A stretch of 64,000 nucleotides of DNA from Prochilodus magdalenae (GCA_024036415.1 JAMWET010000681.1:1-64000); one strand, 5' to 3'. Positions 10,292 through 22,960 are shown, counted from the first letter of the stretch. Notes: generated by a model from the letters alone, not told the origin. A program made the numbers and translations.

Positions 10292-11599
10292 TACTCTTTT
10301 GATGTTGGGTGTATTTAATAAGAGTGCTCTGATGTTTTATAGTAGTGATCTATGGCACGGCACTTTAGGACGATGCACTAAATGAGCAGTTGGGATGCTC
10401 CTAAACAACATTCCAAGAAGAGTAAACAACAAAAGATGTCTTCATCGTGGGTGAGGAGGACTACACACTACTCACGCCTCCAGATGTGCGTGTGGTAATG
10501 CTAGCATCCTCAGGAACACCATAAAGAAAGAACAGAAACTAAAAATCTGTAACCTCCATGGCCTCGCCTGTTTCCGAGTCTTTAGCGGCGGGCGCATAAA
10601 GGTCATAGAGAGGTTGGGGGAGTAGAGCACTGTCGTCGCATCGCCATCCTGATGAGTTAGTTTGAGTAGAAATCCTCTAATAAAAACATTGACCCATGTA
10701 ATTGATTTTAATGGCAGCTCCGTGCCATCTTTCCCGCGCTGGCTGGACGCCGGCCAGATGCCATCAGCGCCGCCCCCAGGGGACCGGGCGAGGGTGGGGG
10801 TGTGGGTGTGAGTTGTGTGTGTGGATGGGTGGGGTGTCTGTGTGGAGGGGTGTGGGGGGGGAGCACAGATGAGCGCCTGCCTCTGAAGTGGAGAGTAACA
10901 AGAATAGATTAGCGTGCTTGATAAACACGGCGCGCAGCGGGCTCCAAAGGCAGCCGAGGGTACAACTGACCTTTTTGTTCTCTGTCAGGGGCAGGGGGAG
11001 GCTGCAGGGAAGGGGCGGAGGGGACAGAAAAGACCATAAAGACCATCCTCCCCGACCGAGAGCCCCCGAACACAGTCCACGGTCCACACCGCAACGGCAC
11101 ATTGTCTAAGAAGACCCCTCACCACTCGCCGCATTACAATGTGCGGCCCAATTCATCTGGCCCTGCTTTTGTTTTGCCTCTTTCCATTCTCATCGCCTCT
11201 TCATGATGCATCATCAGGTCTTTCCATGACCCCGTGGTCACTGGGATGGTGATATTACACCTCTATTATAGGCCTGGAGAAGCAGCGTGGCGCGATCCGA
11301 GCTGAAGGCTGGAGGGTTGGAGGGGGGTTGAGGAGGGGGGCTTTTATTTACATCACTTTCTCCTGATACTTCCAGGGTCTTGGCAGCTTTTAGCCGAAGG
11401 GGAAGTAGCGCACGCCTGGAAAGGAGCGCTTGCTTTAAGTGCCTCACACTGTTTGTGTCTTTTGTCGACCACTATTGCTTTCCATAGTTCTTGGCAGGGT
11501 GGAAAAAGACACACTTAAATGCACACTGAGCAAATGAAGGTTAAGGCTGGTGTGAGCTCGACTGTGGGATAGTTTACATCTGCTAAGGACCCAGGGAGC
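10292..11599. other. Unique sequence with possible regulatory patches
   Basis: No gene recognised. Candidate regulatory patches lie at about 10660-10760 (acccatgtaattgattttaa) and 11120-11230. A GT-rich tract occupies about 10795-10860. GC-rich sequence at 11270-11345 gives chance frames. Confidence 0.3.
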
Positions 11600-12070
11600 G
11601 GCAGCCAACGATATCGACTCGGAGCCGGGGGAAAAAAAAGCCCAGGTGCTATTATTCCTCATTGATTGCTTTAAGCTCCTCACGTCAAGCGGCAAAGGTG
11701 GAACAAACATTTCCCCTGGTCAATTTCACATGCTGATAGAAGAACAGCTTCTGATGACCTCCTGCCAGCGCACGGTTTTGCCCACACTTTGGGAAGAATG
11801 TCATATAAACGATTCCGCAGATAGTGCGAGAAGGTCAAGATGAAAATTCCCCCGTAATTAACGGCTCGTTCTGCTCACCGGTGGATTGCTCTGTACGACG
11901 CGAAGCGTGAGCGTTTTGCTAAGTTTGCAAGTGCAACTTTGCTGTTTAATTTACCTTGCTTGATGTCTGCCAGATGTACACGAACGCAGATAGATTAGCG
12001 AGCTCTTAATGCTCATCTCGCAAATGAACGCATCTGTGTCACATTGAAAAAGAACGGCTGGCCTCCTCGG
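11600..12070. promoter_or_regulatory. Candidate conserved non-coding element
   Basis: Over 400 bp with no simple repeat or transposon, short frames only, and dense homeodomain-like and other motifs: tcattgattgcttta, taattaacgg (11856), gcaaatgaacgc, cagatagattagcg. This is the texture of vertebrate developmental enhancers. The call rests on composition and motif look only; alignment was not possible. Confidence 0.4.
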
Positions 12071-12880
12071 ATAACCTTACACCACCCCCCCCTCCTCCTC
12101 CCCTCTATCTCTCGATCGTGCTCTCTCCTTGTAAAACACATGAGCTTTGGGGGATTAAGGTTTCGGTGAGCACACATTCAGAACAATACCCACGTGGGCC
12201 CGGAGAAAAACTGTGCTTAATTGTATTAATTTACTGCATGGACTAGCGAGGAGGCAACAGGGGGGAATGGCACATCAATGCCAGTGCGGTCTGACAGAAG
12301 GGGTTCCAGCACAGGCTGCACTGCTGCTGCTAGGGGCCTACCTCTCTCGTCCCGTCTCTGCCTCGCTCTCTCCTTATTCCGCTCTATTACTCCTCTTGCC
12401 TTGCCTTGGGCTCAACCAGATGTTGCAGTAAGAAGGCGTTGTGACACAGGGCTGCAGCTCCCTACAGCAGGTGGCACCGCGGGTCGTGATTAGTACACAC
12501 ACACACACACTTCTTGCCGACACACACACACAGAGTGCAGCTGTCTAATTGGATGGCAGGTAGGTGCCTGACAAGATTTCTTGCAAGATTACCTGCAGCA
12601 GTGCCCGGGCTAATGACCGAGCGAGAAGACGCCTGTGAGGCTGGCGCGGCATGGCGCAGGGGAGTGGTGCTTCTTACAGAAGCTGGCTTTGGGGCAGTCT
12701 CCACAGCATAACTAGGCCATGGCAGACTAAGAGCCAGAGAGGGGCCCTCTGGAAGGCCTCAAGCCAGAACGGATCCCTCGGTCGCTCCCTCTCGCTGGCA
12801 CGCTGACTCAGGAGGATGGCTGAAGGAATGTGGACATGACTCTCGGGCGTCAGGGCCGGGTGCTTTCTCAGAGGATCCAG
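12071..12880. other. Unique sequence with (AC)n
   Basis: C-rich at 12080-12110. A (AC)n microsatellite lies at about 12494-12532, interrupted by ttcttgccg. The part 12540-12720 (aattggatggcaggtaggtg; gattacctgcagcagtgccc) is a weaker candidate regulatory element. No exon is convincing. Confidence 0.35.
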
Positions 12881-13060
12881 CGCGGCCGTGCTGTAGATAC
12901 ACTGATGTATGTGGCTAATTAACTCCAGAGTTATTACTTTCCTGTTGATATACGATTGAAATGTAATTGCATAATTACATGTATAATTGCATACTTAGTC
13001 ATGCAACGAATTACATTTACATTTCATTTACATTCGGCTTCAACAGGTTCACCATCTGCA
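12881..13060. promoter_or_regulatory. AT-rich cluster with inverted octamer-like sites
   Basis: Contains an inverted repeat at 12961-12980 (atgtaatt, four bases, aattacat) around ATTGCATAAT, and a second taattgcata at about 12983-12993. These resemble POU or C/EBP-type ATTGCAT sites. The upstream ctaattaactccagagttatta adds homeodomain-like words. A functional role is inference. Confidence 0.3.
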
Positions 13061-13479
13061 TAGACTTTTCTCAATGGCTAAACAGGACATAAACTGTGAT
13101 AATAGAGGTGATTATTTGGATTTTATAGACTGTGATGATTTCATAATTAAACATTAGTGAGAAATTAATAATAGCAGTTGAACCATACTTTTGTTATGCC
13201 TAGCCATAACTCCAGACAAAAGCCCTCAGAAATAAGCCTACGGTTATATGATCGGAATGCCGCTTTAATACAGCAACCGCTTGTTTAATCGCTGAATGGT
13301 ACAACCACACAAACGTACGTACGCCGCGCTCACTATACCGCAGTAACAGACGCACGCTGCGTTTGTACCGCCGTGCTGAAATGACTGCCAGCGCTGCCGA
13401 GAGGGGAAAACTGGATTCAAACTCTGTGCAAGTAAATGAACTAACTAAGTGTTGGACCAACCCAGGATGACATTTGGAA
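13061..13479. other. Unique sequence, no gene seen
   Basis: Ordinary composition. A 95-codon minus-strand frame at 13200-13487 has no recognisable features and is not called. Confidence 0.35.
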
Positions 13480-13800
13480 TGCAGCATTCCCTAAATTATT
13501 AGACTACCGTGCTGTCATTATCATAGCAGTGCTGAGCCAATTCATTTTCAAAGTGCACCAGATGTGCTCTCGCAATTATTCCAGCAAGGACCGAGGTTCA
13601 GATGTGCACTCACACTCCCCATTCTTGTTGGAACTGCAAATGTCTTCCATTTGAATTCCTGGCTGACCTTCTCTCGTTTTGCTTTCACATTCCATTTCAC
13701 ATGCCATGCTTTGCAGCAGTTTGAGGCAAGTTTGGAACATAACTAACAGTTGCAGGCATTTCATAATGTCTGCTCTGAATTCAGCTTTAAATATCCCTGC
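13480..13800. promoter_or_regulatory. Candidate conserved non-coding element
   Basis: Repeat-free and motif-dense: ctaaattattagac, gctgtcattatcata, ccaattcattttcaaagtg, ctcgcaattattcc, catgccatgctttgcag. No splice-bounded open frame. The call is from texture only. Confidence 0.35.
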
Positions 13801-14969
13801 GAGATCCGTGGTGTAAATTTATTATGGGTAATACTGGACATTTTAGGTTGATGGACGTGTTTGTTTAATGCGCTGCAATCTATGGTCAGTGGTGAGGGAT
13901 CAGCTTCAAATATCTGAGTAAAAATATTTAACAAAGAGATTTATATCGAAATGGAACACTCAGTTCTATTTTTATTTATTACCCATAGCGTCGGAGACCC
14001 GTAAGGTTCTGTTTGGACAGTAATGATGATATTGCCAGTATTTCGCTGTACAGTTTGAAGGTAGGGAAGCTTAAAAATAAAGGGCTCTTTAATGGTTCTG
14101 TAATGAAGGGTTTAAAGTGGTTTGGGACATTTGGGTTGGATCCTTGGTGGAGGTTAATCCCTTAAACGAGGAGGACAGCTAGTTTGGGTTGCTCCCATGT
14201 AGTCATGGCAGAATCCTCCACACAGCTTAATAAGTTTAACCTCTAAAGTGTTCCTCTCACCGTTCAGCCCAGACACCAGAACCAAACATGGTTCTCCACA
14301 GGAGTCATTTCCAAACTGGTGCTCAGGCAGCCTAAGATCCCAACGCACATCGCATAAGGGCAGACCCAAACCATGGACCATCTGGGGTCCCTAAGGAACA
14401 CTTTGAGAACCACTGCTTTAGAGAACCATCAGCCGAATGGCTCTTTAGGGTGCTAGAAGTGGTTCTCCGGTGGTAAACTCTTTTTGGCAGATTAGTTTTT
14501 AAGTGAGCAGGGTAATTAGAACCCTAACACCTTTAAGTGCATGTCACATCTGGACCTCGTACTTTGGTGGCACAGACACCGTGAGTGCCAGGAAAGCACA
14601 GACACGAGAGTCTTGGGCTTTGAACTGTGACAGTAGCCTGAAGGACTGTAGACCTGAAAGAGGCTAGAGACACAGATGGAACGAAGAGACTTGGGTTCTG
14701 TCCCAGAAACGAGTCTATGCCAGCAATGTGTGTGGGCACCGTGCAGATACAATAAACCAGCATATGAATGGAAACAAAAGCACTTCTAAATATTTATCCA
14801 GTGCTCAGGGTTAAAGTGGAACTTTTATCAGACCAGGAAAATAGGAAACAGCTACTTCCTGATTCATCTTTAATTACTCCAGCTAATACGTTTCCTACAT
14901 CTTCTTTTAATATTTTTTTATATGATTTTTTATCGATTATCGTTTTGTTTTAAGGGTTTCAAAGGAAAA
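13801..14969. other. Unique sequence with short dispersed-repeat traces
   Basis: The segment 14370-14480 (aaggaacactttgagaacca; agaagtggttct) resembles the short 'gaaccact/ggttct' repeats scattered in fish genomes. Similar traces occur at 14085-14110, 26660-26700, 31180-31200 and 56060-56160. No gene seen. Confidence 0.35.
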
Positions 14970-15400
14970 CTCCTCCACAGCAATGATCCCTTCAATGGCT
15001 TGTCTTCCTCCCCCTGTGCATCCTGGTGCCATCACTTCCCTGGGTAAACAGCTCTCTCGTATCTCAGAAGAAAGTGGGACTGATCAGGCCAGGTGACCTT
15101 CTGCCATTGCTCAGATATGAGACGTGCATGCCCATTGCAGGGATTTACAAACGGTCAGTTGGGGCTGTACAAAGGTTAGCATGAGCTCTGAGGCTGGTGA
15201 TATTTGTGACCAGCGTTAGAAATGCTGTGACTGGTAGCCCTTCTCTTGGTTTGGACCAGACATGATCTTCGTGCACCCATCACCCTGTTGTCGGTTGATG
15301 ATTTGTCCCACCTCAAATCTCTTTCAATAGGTACTTACCACTGCTTACTCACCACAGCGGTCTGGATCTGACTCTTCCTAAACTCTCCCTATTTCTACCT
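14970..15400 (-). mobile_element. Tc1-like transposase fossil (second lineage), minus strand
   Basis: On the minus strand, in shifting frames, I can read ALQWAREH-like, EQWQKVTWPDQSHFLLR and GGGRQAIEG pieces. They sit in the order expected of a Tc1/mariner transposase around and just after its first catalytic Asp (LQWAREH, WKKVxWSDESRF, GGGSVMxW). The conserved SDES is decayed to PDQS. Only this middle part is present; the second Asp and the Glu region are absent. It is a different lineage from copies A-E and much older by its decay. Transposon copy B starts about 70 bp downstream. Confidence 0.72.
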
Positions 15401-15467
15401 CATCTAACATGCTGATTATGAGAACTGACCGTTTGCCTAACAATGCTTGACTCATCATCAAGGAAAC

Positions 15468-16335
15468 AGCTCCACCCAAATGGAGGTGTGGGGGTGCAGG
15501 TGTGTGGGGAAGGAAGATAAAGGTGACCAGGATCAATAACTGATGATAAATTTAGACTGATATGATCAATATTTATTGAGCTACACATACAGAAGTCTGT
15601 CTCTCAGTATGGCGTCGGGCCGCCGTGTTCGCTAACCCAACACGCCAGACGTCTCGGTATGGAGCTGTAGAGGTTCCTAATGGAGTCCTGTGATAATCCA
15701 TCCCATGCAGCTTGAACATCCTCCCACAGTTCCTGCAGATGGTGCGGTAGGGGTGGAGAGTGTGGAGGGACAACCAGGCCTTCTGGAGGTTGTGACGACA
15801 AAACCGTTCATCTTGGTGCTGACCCCGGTGCCTCCACACACACGGATTCGTTGGGCGTTCTCTTCCACCAAGACTAAAGCCGGGACTCGTCACTGAAGAA
15901 TGACCCCGACTGCCATTCTGAGTCACTCCATGACAGTCTGGTACGACACCACTGCAGTCTTTGGTGACGGTGACGTGGTGTTAAGGACAGTCGTGGTAAC
16001 GGTCTGTGTGCATGTAGTCCTGCGTGGTGCAGCCGTCTGCCGATGGTGCTGCACTAACAGGATGACTCATGGAGGACACCACTGCTGGTGTTGAGTCATT
16101 CCTGTGGGTCGGACAATTCCTCGACTCTCCCTCTCCATGGTTGGTATAGGTCTCCCAGATCCTAGTATGACTTCTTCTATCCACTGCTGCTAACAGCGTG
16201 CTGTAGTAGAGCACGATCCCGTCCTTGTTTACGTCACATGCGCAGCTTAGAATGAAACTTGAATCATGTGCATGTCTCATGCTGTCAAACCCGCCCACCG
16301 AGTTTCATTCCTGTCGTCTGATTCTTATGGGGGCA
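15468..16335 (-). mobile_element. Internally deleted Tc1-like transposon, copy B (longest N-terminal part)
   Basis: Same family as copies A, C, D and E. The minus strand reads GGRERPTN-, AAWDGLSQDSIRNLYSSI- and GGPTPY-like fragments, with the same central deletion before the LQEL/AAWDGL region. Copy B keeps more of the transposase 5' half than A or D: about 16090-16230 is present here and in copy E, but is deleted in A and D. The right end carries the family's terminal segment (gtcaaacccgcccaccgagt) but its last bases have diverged. Several small indels break the frame. Confidence 0.85.
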
Positions 16336-17099
16336 ACCTTTTTTCCCAGTGATGAGTGAAAATCCCAGACCTTGACGTGTGGCATTGTTATGAGGTAATC
16401 TATGATATTCTAGTAATTTGTGATCCATCATAACTTTCTGATTAATGGTTGTATGCTATTAGCCCTTTCGGCTTTGATCCTTTTCATGGAAAATGAGGAG
16501 GACCATCCTGTAGGACCAGATAGGAACTACTAGAACAGTACCACAGTCAACGCAGGTCTATCTCTGCAGGTGTTGACAAAGACCGGAACAGACAGGAGTA
16601 TTATCTACTTGTTTCAGAAACTAATGTGTCATTTAAAGGCCTACGGATCCAGGGCAGGCTAAGCTTCCTCTTAGGACACAGATGGAGTCTTACTACGGAA
16701 TTAGGAGACATGGAGGAGAATTAGGAGAGGAGACTGTATGAGACCAGGCTGAAATAAGAAGAGTCAGGAATTTAAGACAGCAGTGAATAGTGCTAGTTCT
16801 AATAGTTAAGGGGTTAAACGAATGGCATTCGGATCCATAAAGAAGAAGTAAATCTGTACATGACATGTACATGCTGTAGGCAGACTAGCCCGGGCTCTGA
16901 AAAGAAGACAGAATGAATATGATGTGGCGTATGGATTAGCCTTACTGAGAACAGCTCTGTATTTCGAGCTGGTCTAAAAGCGTAGCATCAGGTCCTCACC
17001 CTCTAATGCCTGCCTCTGCATGGGGCTGAATCATATACTGTGATCTACAGGGTACCGTGGCTCTGCTAGGAAAGGTCGAGAACTTAGCGTGTAGGTTTT
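16336..17099. other. Unique sequence, no gene seen
   Basis: Ordinary composition without repeats or exon signals that I would defend. Confidence 0.4.
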
Positions 17100-17530
17100 T
17101 TTTCCTTCTCTGCAAATGCATTTCTTTTCACTTCGCTCTTTGCTTCCAATTAACTGAGTAGGCGTTTTATCCCATAATTAGTATCTTCATTTCCTGTCTG
17201 AAGCCTCATTATCAATGCGACAAATTTGCCCGCAGTAATAGCTTCTAGTACTTAATGATGCCATTATTCTTAATGATACTGTTTTTAGCTACAAAGGAAT
17301 AATTACAGTTCACTTCTGCTGGAACCGTGTGCAGAGAAAAACTGTTTGGATTTGTCCTGTCAGTTTGGTGGTTTAGGATGGACAATGTTTCCTATGATCA
17401 CCCTTTTTTTAACAGTAGTACAGAAAATGAGATGCAAGGGAAAGAGAGCTGCCCTGCTGTTCTCCTTGTCAAAACAGTTCAGTACCTCTCATATACGCTC
17501 ACAGTGATACGGGGAAACAGTATAATGCTG
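17100..17530. promoter_or_regulatory. Candidate conserved non-coding element
   Basis: Motif-dense and repeat-free from about 17140: ttccaattaactgagtagg, cccataattagtatcttc, aagcctcattatcaatgcg, gtacttaatgatgccattat. Repeated TAATTA/ATTA and TGATG words suggest homeodomain input. No exon is visible. The call is from texture only. Confidence 0.42.
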
Positions 17531-18685
17531 TAAATTTGTTTTGGCAATTATTCTTTTCCATATTCTAGACGCTGACAGCCGTGTACCTCGGCGATGTGCT
17601 GAACAGCGCGCACCTGTACAGTAACCGAGTATAATAGTTAATACGCAATAACAAATAAATCTATCTTTAAATGACCATCAAATCATTCTCTCCTGTACAC
17701 ACTGTAACAGGAAGCATGCTGACAGCCGCACCGTGCTCGAGTTTGGCGTGTCTTTGTCTCCGTGCCAGTCCTATTTCGGCTCACTGTGTCGAGACGCCGG
17801 CAGTAGGGTGTGAATCAGCTGCACTCGGCCGTTTTGAGCTTTGTATTAATTCACTGTAAGTACTCGTTTGACTTTGGACAGAAGACTAGGTGGCCTGCTA
17901 TCCTAAGCCAACTCCACTCTCAAATGTCCTAGTAACCAGATGTCCAAGTGTCTGCGAGACATTAAACCGCCCTGTCTTTATGGACAAAGAGGTATCAGTG
18001 ATCATGTTGCTCTCAGTTCTGATGGAACGGAGAGCATTTCAGAAGCCATTAAACTGACGACAGCTCCCAAACCCAGAGGCGATTCCGCTGCAGCCCTGAC
18101 GCCACATTTGTTACAGCTACTAATTGTGCAATGGCTTGTTGTGTTTGGGCGTGTTCACCAAACTTGCCTTCACACTGTAAAACCCTAGGGCCACACCGGC
18201 TCCCTGTAACGATAAGGTGCCCGGCTCGGTTCTTCTGATGGGACTTCATGTAAGCGCAGCGGCTGAACCCCGGTGAAATATGTACTGAGCGTTTTAGTCG
18301 TCTGTGTCGTCTGTGTCAGGATTCATATGGAGGCCAGCGTGGCTGCCCTGTTATGTCTCATGGCTGCTATGCATATTTGCGGACGAGCTAGGATTTTGGG
18401 AAGAGGAATCCTTCCCTAAAGGACTTTGTTGCAGGTTTAATTGAAAAGATGCTCGAGACTGCCTCAGGTAGTATGTCTCCTAAAACATGAAAGGGGTTTT
18501 TGAAAATGTACTGTAGTCCTGGATGAAACCGAAAGTTTGCATGGAAATGAATAAATGAATATGCATGATCGTCATCTTATGGGTTTGTGAAAACATGGAA
18601 TTGTAAAGCAACTAGACAAAGGTCTTTGTTGCCGCTTCCCTCTGATTCTACGCCAGGGCAATTTCCATCTGCCTGCTTGAGCTGA
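17531..18685. other. Unique sequence, possible regulatory patch
   Basis: 18345-18480 and 18530-18660 are free of simple repeats and could be conserved elements. No coding features are recognised in the short open frames near 17671 and 17940. Confidence 0.3.
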
Positions 18686-18686
18686 A

Positions 18687-18717
<31 letters not shown>

Positions 18718-18737
18718 TCTCTCTCTCTCTCTCTCAT
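18686..18737. repeat. (CT)n microsatellite
   Basis: Near-perfect CT dinucleotide run with one cactcc interruption. Confidence 0.95.
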
Positions 18738-20850
18738 TTGTGTCTCTCGCCGACACTCTGGTACACCCCTCTTTGTTCTGGCATTAGAACCACAGGAAAC
18801 GGTGTCCATTCCTTTACGCGACGCGACAGTCTGTTCACCTACCCAGGGCTAACACGGCGTGATGGGCTTGCTGTCCTGCTCGGGGAGCTGCTGACTCGCA
18901 CCTGAGGCTCCAACTCCTCCACCCCTTCACTCCTCCAATTCCCTCCATCCCACAGAAAAGGCTCTCCGCTTTTCTCCGCTGCCTTTTTTCCCCGGCAGTC
19001 CCTCCAGCTGTTTTACCTCTTTATAAAGGTTGTTTTTTTTTCATGCTGCATAAACTGACAAGAACTGATAGCACGAAAGAGTAAATATAATTACGTCTGG
19101 ATTGTATAATAGACTGCAGAGTCCTTAGTCATTTCTAAATGGAAATTTTATGAAATATGAAAGACATGAAGATGTATGTCTCCTTGTTTGGTAAAAGTCA
19201 ATGCCACTTTTCTCTGGAATTCCGCGCACAACCGTGTGCCACCACTGCTTTATCTAAATGAAATGAAGTGATTGTAGATCATTTGGCCAATCGAATATTG
19301 TCACTCCGAGTTTTGAAATCCTGGGCTCGGGCTCTAGCTTTGATCAAATCTCTCTGTAAATTGGAGAAGAATCTTAGTAAAAGAGCAAGCTGACATTTTC
19401 CTAATTTCCTTAAAACTACCTTAACAGTGAGACACGAAGACAAAGGGCTGTCCAATCACCTAAAAGAAGCACTCCTGGGATTGGTTGTGGTGATGAAAAT
19501 AACTTCTGGCAGAAGGGAAAACCGTACAGGAGTCTTCGGGAGGCTAGAAGGGTTTCTGCGGCAGACAGACGTGTGTTGTTGTGTTACATTGAAAGCACAC
19601 GTAGAAATATGGGAGCACGCTAAAGCGGGCTCAAACCGCGCAGTCGTCTAATACGAGTCTCAGACGTGTGGCAGAGTCTGAGGGCACAGAAGCGTGCGGG
19701 TCAAAAACCCAAAGCTGCAATCTGTGTCAGATCAGCACCAGTGAGGCTGTCCGTTAGCTGTGGCACTCCTCAGCAGCCTGACGGAGCTGGTACAGAAGCG
19801 CAGCAGCTCCCGGTTTCCCGGCCCCTTAAAAGACCTCTCCTAATGGCTTTGCGAGGCGTATGCTAAGCTCAATCTGTGAAGAAAGCCAGATGATTAAGAG
19901 AGTTTAGGCCTAGCGCCTCCAGGGATGGGATTAGGGTGTGATTTGCACTGCTTTGAGGTAGACGTCCTAAGTCTGCATTCATCCCCAGATTGACCCCGCT
20001 ACAAGCCACTCCATTAAGATCACTGATGCTTAGCGTGAGATCTTCCATCACATGTCTTAGAGAGAGTGCGGCTCCAGGACTGATTCCGGCTGCAGGAAAA
20101 GCAGGAGTTTGTGCTTTAACCCAGAGGCTTTGGGCACGCTCCTCGGGGACACCCAGCCCGTCCACTGTCATATTCAGTTCCATCTACAAATGGAATTCGC
20201 TGGCCATTAAAGAAGGGACGCAGAGTGCAGATAACCAAGGTGTGCTAAGGGAGGAGCTCGTAAGATGTGGACCGGGTAAGGAGCTGTATACGGGGTATAC
20301 AGAAGCCTCAACAGCTAAAGATAGCAGTGAGAGAGGTGCTGCCAGTTTAATACGGACATCTGTGGGGTGTTTTCCACACCTCCGAAGGTCAGTCTTAGGA
20401 GTTGGTTGTATTTTCTGGTCCAATTAATTTCATTAAGCCCTTTCAGGGATGCTGAGGCCTGGGGTCTGTGGAGGTCGGGTTCATTGTTCTGGGAATGCCA
20501 GTGGCTTCTTGACAGCTACACGTCCTTTCTGACCCATAGCGCTGAGTTGTCTTCTCACAGGAAGGCTGTACAGAAACACCTGTGGATTTCTCCACACTGG
20601 AAACAACAATGCGGTCCTGAAGATGAACGCTTTAGGTTTCAGGGGTCTACCTGGTTTTGCGTCATTGTTAAGATTCCCATTTTCCCGGTATCTTTTAGGG
20701 AAGTGAGTTTAGGAAGCTCCTATTTAACAGCCACTTTGAATACACATTTAGTGAATAAGGGATGGGGTCTGACTTTTGGAGGCTACTGTATATGTGAGAT
20801 GCGTCACTTATATTGACATACTATACTGTGTAAATGTCAGAGAGCCATTC
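18738..20850. other. Unique sequence, no gene recognised
   Basis: No recognised repeat. The part 19200-19400 (catttggccaatcgaatatt) contains a CCAAT-box-like word and looks mildly regulatory. Open frames of about 100-149 codons at 19869-20816 on both strands overlap each other, have no domain signature and no splice support, and are not called. Confidence 0.3.
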
Positions 20851-21300
20851 ATTTATTTAATTTCCAGTGGGCTTTAGGTAAAAGAGTTCCACATGAAAAC
20901 ATTCAACACAATGAAATACAGTATAAGCTGAATAAAGGCGGTTCCACACCGAAGTTAAAAATAGATATTGAGTTTCAGGCCTCAGCTTTCAAGTTTGTCA
21001 TTCATGCACTAACCGCTGGTGGTGAGGTTCAGGTTTTTACTCTACAGCAGGGCAGCATTAATATACATACTACATAAACAGAGATATATTAAATATACAC
21101 AAAATACAGAATATACACATATGTAGAAACTATGAAATTCACAGTAAATTAAACTGTTACTAAACTAAATTATATTTAATAAATAAAATAGGTGTTTAAA
21201 AAATGTAAAACAAATATATACAGTGATATATATATACAGTGATGTGATGCAGTGATATGGTATATTAATAATAATAACAGAGAGTGAGAGTGAAACAGTA
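20851..21300. other. AT-rich tract
   Basis: AT-rich with short at/ac runs (21060-21250), including two nearby cagtgatatatata words near 21220. No gene or recognised transposon. Confidence 0.45.
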
Positions 21301-22430
21301 TTGGTGAAAGACTCACAGCCTGTTAATGGGACTGCTAACAGACGAGCTGGTGGACCAGTGAACCTGTCATCATCACATCATCCTGAAGTGCGTCATCGGG
21401 AGATTTAGGAGAAGTTAGGAGAGGGCTGGTTGGTTACTGTGGGCCGTGCATGCGAGCACAGGAACGCTCAGACGAACTGTAATTGTTACGTCCAGTGGAT
21501 GGAGATTAGATGGAGCTAGACCATGAGCCGTAAGAGATTAGCGTATCAGATTCACAGGAACCCTCTGTCCGATCTGGTTCAGTGCTCTTCAGAGTTCAGT
21601 ACCTTTCTAACATTCATGCTGGGCGCAGCCAAAGATGAGTCACAGGCTTCCCCAGTTAAACCCTGAACAAATATTTATTAATATTTATTAAAATAATGAC
21701 ATTTGATTTGCTGTCTGTGAGCGCTGTCATTGTATTACAGCCAATCAAATCCGTATGCTCTCCACCAGGTGTTTCCTCCACCCACACCGTGGTAGCTGTT
21801 GCCTGGGGTTCATTATCAGTGTGCTAATTTGACCTCGAGTGTTGGCTGACAGATGTAACTCGAGGAGTTGAAAAGGGAGATTCTGTCTCTTTGATAATGT
21901 AAAAACTTAAAACAAACAAAATGTTTGTTATTGTTTCAGTTTATTGGAACTTGAAAAGCACTTTGAAAGCTGAAATGGGCTTTGTGTAAATGAAAGGTAA
22001 TCAGCACACCTAAGACTGAAACGGAGGAGAAGTAGCTTTTTTCTTTATATATAAATAAATATTTATTTATTAATATTTTTCAACATTCTTTTGTCTGCAA
22101 TGATTAGGTCGAGGTTTCTGTTTGCTGTGCTGTGTTTGGCTCCGCCTCCTGTGCCAGTGTTCTATAGCTTTAGATGATTAATGCTAAATGTAGGTGTAAG
22201 ATTTAGTTCTTTATGTTCTTCTGTCTGAATTCAGCCTCGTGTTTCCCTCTACGCTGGACATAAGACACACTGGTGCTGAGCAGATGTGTGCTTCACAGTG
22301 AGAGTATTGAGGTGTTGGTTGGGTGCAACATGTGGATCCAGTTTTCTGGTTGATGCATTTGAAAGTCATATCCAAGTTGGCATACCCAATTTGTATGCTA
22401 TTAAAATTCAAATTTGTGTTATATATGTGT
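21301..22430. other. Unique sequence, no gene seen
   Basis: Contains an AT-rich palindromic stretch at about 22045-22080 (aaataaatatttatttatta). Otherwise ordinary sequence. Confidence 0.35.
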
Positions 22431-22492
22431 CTGTGAGGGTGTAGAGGGTGTAGAGTGTGTAGAGGGTGTAGAGTGTGTGTGTAGAGTAACCT
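22431..22492. repeat. Short GT-rich tandem repeat
   Basis: About six degenerate copies of a 9-10-bp gtgtagaggg/gtgtagagt unit. An open frame through it reading GVEGVECVEGVEC is an artefact. Confidence 0.8.
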
Positions 22493-22960
22493 CCCAGTCA
22501 GAAAAGCATTCCCACTCCTGCTCTGGATCAGCAGCACTTAAAGAGACAGAAGAAAACCATTTACCAAGCTCAGCTGTTACTTCAGATCAGTGTTTACATC
22601 CTTTCACTGTAAGAAGACTCAAAACCATGGATCTGAAAGGATGTGAAAGGAAAGCCTTCCTGAGAGGAGAGGGGGAAAGAAACTGAAACAAAGGAGTGAC
22701 TGTTGGTGATCTCGGGGACGTTGGACAGAGCCCAGACCTCAGCATCTGTGAACACGGTTGCCATTACTTGGCTTCTGACAATCAGAAAACGCAAACATGC
22801 TTTAATGGAGGATTGTGGAAGAATATCCCAGACAGCCATATGTAGCTGGAAAACTGCCAGCAAGTGTCCGGAAAAGAATGAGGGCTGACTTTAGCACAGT
22901 GCTGTGTGGGAAGTGATATGTACAGATTTAATTCAGACGAGTAAGAAAGAACTTCCCAAA
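22493..22960 (+). mobile_element. Possible Tc1/mariner transposase C-terminal fossil
   Basis: At about 22725-22765 the plus strand reads QSPDLSICEH, which matches the shape of the conserved transposase segment 'QSPDLNxIEH' carrying the catalytic Glu. Downstream, across frames, LTIRKRKHALMED (22762-22815), LWKNIP and ASVRKRMRAD-like pieces resemble the C-terminal tail of such enzymes. Frames shift and stops intervene. The catalytic-Asp regions were not found upstream. The short match could be chance, but order and spacing favour a fossil. Confidence 0.45.

Noticed and set aside
19869..20816. Cluster of 100-149-codon frames
   Set aside because: They overlap on both strands, share no domain signature and have no splice support.
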